Origin: Cyanophora paradoxa
Lineage: Eukaryota > Glaucocystophyceae > Cyanophorales > Cyanophoraceae
Assembly: GCA_004431415.1 (NCBI GenBank)
Contig: QPMI01000092.1
Span: 62,001 to 126,000 of the forward strand
DNA: 64,000 nucleotides
Reading direction: 5' to 3'
The position numbers were made by a program, and so were the translations under genes. Under the pieces are notes generated by a model. That model was not told where the DNA came from. It was given only the letters and a program-made list of their open reading frames with translations, and did not search any database. Of this stretch, positions 58,019-64,000 are shown in pieces (within the stretch, counting starts at the first letter, position 1; each line of letters starts with the position of its first letter).

Positions 58019-59113
58019 TTACCGGCTGCGTCGCCGTCGTGGCGTTGACGTCCCGAACGAAGTGCGCGATGTCCGATGCCGAGGGCTGCGTCGGCGTGAT
58101 CGGGACAGTTTGCACCGGAGCGATCGGTACCATGGCCAGGCTGTCCGTCGTAGCCTCGGTCTCCCGGCCCGAGTCAGGACCACCGGACTGCACGGCGTCT
58201 CCGTGGTCAGTCGGGCGAGGGTTCGGGGCGGCGCGTTAGCGATGGGGCCGGTCGGGCGCGGAGACGGCGCGTCAGCAACGGAGCCAGTCGGGCGCGAAGG
58301 CAGCGCGTCAGTGACGGGGCCAGCCGGGCGCGAAGACGGCGCGTCAACAACGGGGCCAGTCGGGCGCGAAGACGGCGCGTCAACAACGGGGCCAGTCGGG
58401 CGCTGCATCGGGGCGGGATTGCCGAGGAGGGTGGCGTTAGATCCCGTCCCGCCTTGGCCGCCGCCTCCACCGCCGCTCTGGTAGCCGCCCCTGCCACCGC
58501 CGCGATGGCCACCACGGTGCCCGCCGCCTCCTGCGCCGCCAGCACCACCATCGGGGCCACGCTTCGGGGACGGACCGTGTGGGGGACCGCCGTCGTGCTG
58601 GCGCTTGCCACTGGGGCAGCGGTTCTGCGTGTGACCCTCCCCTCCGCAGTTGTAGCAGCGCACCGGCTTCGTGCACGCCGACGCGTGGTGGCCGTGCTCG
58701 CCGCAGTTCCTGCAAGGGGCGGTTTGTAGCTGCGCCGGAGCGACGGGTACAGAGTTCGACGGCGGGGGGACCGCGTTGTAGGACGGTGCCTGCGGGCCGC
58801 CAGGGATGAGGCCGCAGAGGCGGGCCGCAGCCAGGACCTCGGGGTCTTGGCAGCCTTGGTTGACGAATTTGAGTAGTTCCCGACGGTACGGGTGAGAGCA
58901 ACACTCGTGGTAGTCGTCAGAGTAGTGATGGATGTCCGCGGCTCCCAACGACCGACAACGTGTGCAAATGTGATCGTTGGTGCCGGGCCTCACCCTCGGG
59001 CGCGCGTCGCGCGGGTAGCCCTGGCTCGTACGGATCGCCGTGACCGTCTGCGTACGGGCGTAATCGTAGGGGCGGCCGATGGGCGGGCGATTGCCGTAGT
59101 CCTTCCCGGGCAC
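58019..59113 (-). CDS. Retroelement Gag nucleocapsid with two CCHC zinc knuckles
   Basis: Two CCHC knuckles close together, CRNCGEHGHHASAC and CYNCGGEGHTQNRC (58610-58720), mark the nucleocapsid. Upstream lies another Cys/His cluster (HICTRCRSLGAADIHHY, ECCSHPYRRELL) and downstream a Gly/Arg-rich RGG region that could bind RNA (GGGHRGGHRGGGRGGYQ). Then five tandem 12-residue repeats (RPTGPVVDAPSS). The frame links to the Gag core above near 59130 by a one-base change, and the region below 58200 is in another frame. Confidence 0.85.
   Translation of the reverse strand: MPGKDYGNRPPIGRPYDYARTQTVTAIRTSQGYPRDARPRVRPGTNDHICTRCRSLGAADIHHYSDDYHECCSHPYRRELLKFVNQGCQDPEVLAAARLCGLIPGGPQAPSYNAVPPPSNSVPVAPAQLQTAPCRNCGEHGHHASACTKPVRCYNCGGEGHTQNRCPSGKRQHDGGPPHGPSPKRGPDGGAGGAGGGGHRGGHRGGGRGGYQSGGGGGGQGGTGSNATLLGNPAPMQRPTGPVVDAPSSRPTGPVVDAPSSRPAGPVTDALPSRPTGSVADAPSPRPTGPIANAPPRTLARLTTETPCSPVVLTRAGRPRLRRTAWPWYRSLRCKLSRSRRRSPRHRTSRTSFGTSTPRRRRSR
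58236..58415 (-). repeat. 36-bp tandem repeat in the retroelement gag
   Basis: Five copies of a 36-bp unit encoding R-P-T-G-P-V-V-D-A-P-S-S with small changes (58236-58415). In frame, proline-rich and likely to be unstructured. Confidence 0.75.
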
Positions 59114-60101
59114 CGGTGCGTGCCAGTCGCAGCAGCCGGGACGGGCTTGTGGCCCGGCGCCGGCTGCTGGGGCGCGGGGAGGGCGGATTGGTAGATCGGA
59201 TTGGTTGTCGGCGGGGTCGACGGCGTCGTGTGGACGAGATTGACCGAAGAGCCGAGTAACTGCGAGTGCGGGGCCGAGGGCGCAGGGGACGACGAAGGCG
59301 GTGGGGTGTACGGAGTGCCGCTGTACGGCGCCGTGTACCCGTCGTCGCCATCGTTGTCGTAATCGTACCCGTCGACGTTCGCCGCGTTGATGCTGGCGCC
59401 CTTCTTCGAATTCCCAGTAGGAATCGAGGGCTCCCCAGCAGTCGTCGTCACAATCAGAAAGCCCGCCTCCCGAATGAGCGACTGCGCACGAGTGCAGAAG
59501 AGGTTAAACCAGGTCTCCTTGTCCTTGGGAGTCATCCCATCGGTCGGCGACAGGTCCTGCGCCATCGTCTTCAGCTTCGGCAGTAGATTCAGCGCCAGGT
59601 CGTAATTGGCCTTGCGCTGCTGCTCGTACGGGAGGCCGGAGTACAGGCCGTGGTGTAGCGTCTTGCGCTCCGTGATCTGCTGCTCGAGCGTGTCATAGAC
59701 GTCCAGCGCCTGCACAGTGTGGCCCGTCTTGTCACGCGGCAGGTCAGTGAACGCGATGAGGTCACAGATGTTGGCGAAAATACGGTCCAGTTGAGTGCCA
59801 TCGTACGCCGCGATGAGCTCCTCCTTGAGACGCTTGCGCTCAGCGGGGTCAATCATGCGAACGAGGCTCTTAATGTACGAGGGGACGCCGCGAATAATGT
59901 CCGAGGGCATCTCAGCCCGGAGTTTGTCGACGACGGCCTGTCGCGTCTGGACGGCCTTCTGCGCCGCCTCCTTGGCCGCCTCCTCCGTAGCCGTCGCGAG
60001 TGTCGCCTTCGCCTTCGTGAGCTCGCTCTCTGCGTCGACGAGGTTTTCGACGAGAGACCGGTGCAACTCGACCGTCGAACGGTAGACTTCCGTTAGTCCG
60101 C
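59114..60101 (-). CDS. Retroelement Gag core (capsid-like)
   Basis: Real part of the minus-strand ORF 58990-60549. A helical, coiled-coil-like region (LVDAESELTKAKATLATATE) is followed by a helical domain of about 170 residues (IKSLVRMIDPAERKRLKEEL, GHTVQALDVYDTLEQQITER, KETWFNLFCTRAQSLI) and a Pro/Thr/Ser-rich spacer. The position before the zinc knuckles and the helical character fit a retroelement capsid. I cannot match a named Gag family. Confidence 0.6.
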
Positions 60102-60810
60102 CGGCAGCGAACGGACACCGAAATCGACGGCGTGGTACGCCGCCTGCGAACCGTCGTCCAGCAGGGAGTACTTCTTGTCTCCGCGAGTAGCCGAACGGAT
60201 GGCGTTGTGATGTTGGAAGACGCCGTTGGGCGAGACGGGAATCCCGGTGGTGTGGCCCATCTTGCCGTCCTCCATCTTGATCGCCTGCGGCGGCTCCGCG
60301 CCCATGACCCGCCGGCGCGCGATCTCCTCGGCGTGCGCCGCTGCGACTCGGGCCGTGCGGTTGAGCATTGTCAGTTGGCCGGGGGAAGGTCGGGCCATCT
60401 CGCCGGAAGTCATGCCTTCGCGCTCCATCACGCGGTCGTTCGACGTAGACGTTGCCGTCGGGCCGCGACCGCAGTACGGTACGCGAGCTGGCCCGTGACC
60501 GTCGTTCGAGTCGGACCGCCGCAACCGATCCCCGATGCGCGCGCGGCACGAACGATGAGCCAGGGAGCTAGCCGATGCCGCGGTACGGCGGGCTGCTCCC
60601 CAACTGCGCGAGTGAGCGGCGGAGGCGCGTCCGAAGCTTCGAGAAGGGAAGCGTCGGCGGCGAGGCGGGTCAGCGGAGTGCGTCCGCCAGTAGCGGTGCT
60701 CTCCGAAAGCGTCAAGCGTTCGTCTCCTCGTAGTCCAGCGGGTTCACGCTCGCGGCCAACGGACGTGCGCAGCAAGTCCGTCAGCTGGCGTGCGCTGGTC
60801 CCGGCGAGGA
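60102..60810 (-). CDS. Retroelement Gag amino-terminal region
   Basis: Frames 60093-60524 (RRVMGAEPPQAIKMEDGKM, SLLDDGSQAAYHAVDFGV) and 60428-60775 probably form the beginning of Gag, connected to the core by a one-base shift near 60100. No known domain. The true start is unknown; Met near 60775 or 60524 are candidates. Upstream of about 60.8 kb I see no coding potential on this strand. Confidence 0.45.
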
Positions 60811-61280
60811 TGTTTTAGGAGGTTTTATACGTCCCAGTAGACCTTAGCAACCTTCCCGTAGCGTACCAGCAGCAGGCGAGCAGGCTGTCACGTTGCAAGA
60901 GAAAGCTGCTAATCACAGACTACTGTGTACCCTAGGACACGGCTACCGGAAAGTATCAAGCTAGAGTCAGAAAAAGTAGCTAGGGTCGCATCTTCGTACA
61001 GGGGTACAGTGACTCAGGAAATCGCGAGAAGCCGCGGGTCAAGTCACGGTACTACTGCGAACGAAGTGCAAACGAAGCACTAACGGCTAGGAAACCCTAT
61101 CGGCAACAATGTCTCCTGAGTGATCCTCGCGCGCCCAGTTGCATGCAGCGCTCAGGGCACAGAATATAAGTCATTTACATGCTTTTGAAACAAAATATAG
61201 GCTAAATAGAGCGCTCGCGGGCCTCTGAGGCGAGAAAGCAAAGCTACACTAAGCTACGTGGCTAAGCTGCGGCGTCGGCC
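60811..61280. other. Non-coding region upstream of the retroelement gag
   Basis: 470 bp without a gene, less GC-rich than both sides. It could contain the retroelement leader or part of a 5' LTR, but without the other LTR no boundary can be drawn. Confidence 0.4.
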
Positions 61281-62760
61281 GCATCCTGGCGTCGTCCCCT
61301 CGCGTCCTGGCGGCGGCGCCGCGCGGCCTCCTGCGGCGGGGCGCGCGGCGGGCGGGCGGGGGGCGCGGGCGGGGCTGCACGGGCGGGCTCGGCGTGGGCT
61401 GGAGGCGTCGGCGGCGTCGCGGCGTAGTCCCCTCGCGTCCGGGGCGCCCGCGGCGGCGCCGCGCGGGCTCCTGCGGCGGCGGACGCGGCGGGCGGGCGGG
61501 GGCGCGGGCGGGGCCGCACGGGCGGGCTCGGCGTGGGCTGGAGGCGTCGGCGGCGTCGCGGCGTCGTCCCCTCGCGTCCGATGAGCTCGGGGGCGGCCCG
61601 GCGCGGGCTCCTGCGGCGGCGGACGCGGCAGGCGGGCGGGGAGCGCGGGCGGGGCTGCACGGGCGGGCTCGGCGTCCGCTGGCGGTGTCGGCGGCGTCCT
61701 GGCGTCGTCTCCTCGCATCCGAGGCGCTCGAGGGCGGCCCGGCGCAGGCTCCTGCGGCGGGGCGCGCGGCGGGCGGGCGGGGGCGCGGGCGGGGCTGCAC
61801 GGGCGGGCTCGGCGTGGGCTGGAGGCGTCGGCGGCGTCGCGGCGTCGTCCCTCGCGTCCGGGGCGCCCGGCGGCGGCGCCGCGCGGGCTCCTGCGGCGGC
61901 GGACGCGGCAGGCGGGCGGGGAGCGCGGGCGGGGCTGCACGGGCGGGCTCGGCGTCCGCTGGCGGTGTCGGCGGCGTCCTGGCGTCGTCTCCTCGCATCC
62001 TGGCGGCGGCGCCGCGCGGCCTCCTGCGGCGGGGCGCGCTGCGGGCGGGCGGGGAGCGCGGGCGGGGCCGCACGGGCGGGCTCGGCGTGGGCTGGAGGCG
62101 TCGGCGGCGTCGCGGCGTCGTCCCCTCGCGTCCGATGAGCTCGGGGGCGGCCCGGCGCGGGCTCCTGCGGCGGCGGACGCGGCAGGCGGGCGGGGAGCGC
62201 GGGCGGGGCTGCACGGGCGGGCTCGGCGTCCGCTGGCGGTGTCGGCGGCGTCCTGGCGTCGTCTCCTCGCATCCGAGGCGCTCGAGGGCGGCCCGGCGCA
62301 GGCTCCTGCGGCGGGGCGCGCGGCGGGCGGGCGGGGGGCGCGGGCGGGGCCGCACGGGCGGGCTCGGCGTGGGCTGGAGGCGTCGGCGGCGTCGCGGCGT
62401 CGTCCCCTCGCGTCCGGGGCGCCCGGCGGCGGCGCCGCGCGGGCTCCTGCGGCGGCGGACGTGGCAGGCGGGCGGGAGCGCGGGCGGGGCTGCACGGGCG
62501 GGCTCGGCGTCCGCTGGCGGTGTCGGCGGTGTCGCGGCGTCGTCCCCTCGCGTCCGATGAGCTCGGGGGCGGCCCGGCGCGGGCTCCTGCGGCGGGGCGC
62601 GCTGCGGGCGGGCGGGGAGCGCGGGCGGGGCTGCACGGGCGGGTTTGGCGTCCGCTGGCGGTGTCGGCGGCGTCGCTGTGTCTTCCCCTCGCGTCCGAGG
62701 CGCTCGGGGGCGGCCCAGCGCGGGCTCCTGCGGTTCTGGACAGCGGCACGCCGCGCCAGC
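61281..62760. repeat. GC-rich tandem repeat, unit about 140 bp, ten to eleven copies
   Basis: The marker CTCGGCGT recurs at 61388, 61527, 61668, 61808, 61948, 62081, 62222, 62363 and 62503, with a variant near 62643: steps of 133-141 bp. Units come in two main versions (GCGTGGGCTGGAGG and GCGTCCGCTGGCGG) that tend to alternate. The extreme G/C skew opens long ORFs in several frames on both strands at once, which argues against coding. It is a minisatellite-type array. Confidence 0.88.
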
Positions 62761-64000
62761 GAGTGCGGACGTGTTCTGCGAGCGCAAATGATGCTCTTAG
62801 TTGTGCAGAACGCTGCTCTGGGTGCCGGCGTCGCACCACGCTCGCCCCCGCGAAGCGCCCCGCGCTCTCCCGAGGACACTGCGGCCGCGGTCAGCGGAGG
62901 TGCCGCCAGCGGACCGCAAACGCATGTTGGGCATTGTATAGGCGCAGAAGCATGTATGTGGCACCTTCGGAAGCGATACAGCGGCACCGGGAGCGACGGA
63001 TCGCCCGCAGTCACCGAAGCCGCGCAGGTCGGCCGTTCGCAAGGCGCGGAGCGTCCGCGGTGCTGGCTGTAGCTAGCTACGTGCCGGCTGGAACATATAG
63101 GACGTGCTGCCAGCGGCCAGACTAGGCCAGGCTCGCCGCGCGGGGCGTGCGACCGCGCGGAAGGCAGGGTGTCGGGTTGGTCGGCGGCGCGGGCGCCGGG
63201 GAGCTAGCCAGCGCGCCCAGCTACCCGCCTAGTGCTTCCGATACGTGCCCTGCGCTCTCCTGGCGCGGCGCTGCTACAGTCCGGGCCAGCTGCTTAACAG
63301 TTCCTGTACGCCCCCCGAGTAGCTCGGTTTCGCCGCAGGATAATGGATTTCCGAGTCGGCCATTTTGGGGTATACAAGGGCCTCACACGCAGAGCGCCAC
63401 GTGCACCTGCACATGGAGCTCTAGTGCCCCGTTCAGCACCAGATCTCCAGCTGGGTATCCATGGCCAGTCCACGTCCGCATCTTTTTCATCGTATTCGTA
63501 TGTCTGGCGGCGTGTCGAACTCGAACAGCGGACGCCGCCCTGAACGGTGAGCTCGCGATCGCCGTGGCCGGCGTCCGACGGGCGTCTCTCCCTGCGCGCT
63601 CTGGCGCTCCCGAGAGCGGGCCATGGCTCACGTCTCTCACCATGGGCACTGCGGCACACGTGCACCCTCGTTTCAGGTATCCGAGTCAGCCTCGCCGACG
63701 GGGCACAGGTCCGCGCACGCATTTGCATGAGAGTTCTCCAAGTTCACCTCTTGTGCTAAAAATGAAACAGGAAATACTATTCGCTGCACCACTTGCGGGT
63801 TGGGGCATCGGTGCACGCGGCGCAACGCACAGGATTGGAGTCATCGGCAAGAACATGTCGCAGCAGGTGAATATTAATGTTTGGTTCATTCATCTTTATG
63901 CGGAAAATTTCTCATGTGCATGTGGTGGCGCAGTTATTCTACGCCGATATCGATCTCGACAGGAACACGTACAATATCTACCGCTTCCTGCCCTCGGTTG
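62761..64000. other. No gene recognised
   Basis: 1.24 kb of GC-rich DNA that turns A/T-richer after 63.75 kb. Short ORFs in several frames have no recognisable motif and low complexity. I see no tRNA, no LTR boundary and no retroelement coding here. A plus-strand frame near the end (from about 63,840) could enter a gene beyond the window but is too short to judge. Confidence 0.5.

Larger units (their letters stand above)
1..60800 (-). mobile_element. Ty3/gypsy-type LTR retroelement, giant, interrupted by a Polinton
   Basis: On the minus strand a coding region runs from about 60.8 kb (gag side) to beyond position 1 (integrase). It is interrupted by the Polinton and by the duplicated block. 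The order is gag with CCHC knuckles, a very long unknown region, aspartic protease, reverse transcriptase, RNase H, integrase; RT before integrase is the Ty3/gypsy order. Codon composition is very GC-rich, unlike the Polinton inside it. The reading frame is broken many times by single-base changes at G/C runs, so single ORFs are fragments of one or two long polyproteins. The LTRs were not found: the 3' LTR lies outside the window, and no matching 5' LTR can be proven without it. Confidence 0.85.

Noticed and set aside
61249-63014. ORFs of up to 586 codons on both strands, rich in Arg, Pro and Ala
   Set aside because: They lie in the 140-bp GC-rich array, where several frames are open at once; composition alone explains them.
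60811-64000. A 5' LTR of the retroelement
   Set aside because: No second LTR is in the window for comparison and no convincing primer-binding site could be fixed, so a boundary would be invented.

Overview
The window is eukaryotic DNA in which a large virus-like DNA transposon (Polinton/Maverick, or adintovirus-like) is inserted inside the coding region of a GC-rich Ty3/gypsy-type LTR retroelement. Predicted spliceosomal introns of 49-61 nt, a histone H3 gene, the retroelement and the lack of any bacterial gene order point to a nuclear genome with short introns and GC-rich DNA, such as a protist, alga, oomycete or fungus. I cannot name the host from sequence alone.

Layout. (1) Positions 1-6229, minus strand: 3' part of the retroelement pol (protease, reverse transcriptase, RNase H, and an integrase that runs off the window start). 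(2) 6230-23123 and 23152-40046 are two copies of one 16.9-kb segment in direct orientation. Each copy holds about 7.4 kb of retroelement followed by the left 9.4 kb of the Polinton. The only differences I see between them are single-base length changes, nearly all in G/C runs. This is either a very young tandem duplication or an assembly artefact. (3) 30592-55966 is one complete Polinton of 25,375 bp with terminal inverted repeats of about 0.32 kb and a 6-bp target duplication, ATCGTA. (4) 55973-60.8 kb, minus strand: the rest of the retroelement (gag with two CCHC knuckles, then a long unknown region). Deleting the Polinton and one ATCGTA restores an open frame across the insertion point. (5) 60.8-64 kb: non-coding, GC-rich DNA with a 140-bp tandem repeat.

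The Polinton carries a spliced CRESS-virus-like Rep/SF3 helicase, a spliced histone H3, a protein-primed family B DNA polymerase, a retroviral-type integrase, a FtsK/HerA-type packaging ATPase, a probable double-jelly-roll major capsid protein, two penton-like proteins, a patatin-like phospholipase, a 1940-residue fibre with HxH repeats and a C-terminal S74 chaperone domain, two paralogous probable virion proteins, and an HNH-AP2 endonuclease beside the right repeat. Replication and integration genes occupy the left half and virion genes the right half. I found no adenain-like maturation protease. The features that look least ordinary are the histone H3 and the Rep with a degenerate HUH domain; both are interrupted by very short introns.

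Reading-frame breaks in the two copies fall at different G/C runs. Taking the longer run at each site gives the same PolB length (3375 nt) from both copies and makes the spliced Rep an exact multiple of three. Most breaks are therefore probably sequencing or assembly errors rather than decay.
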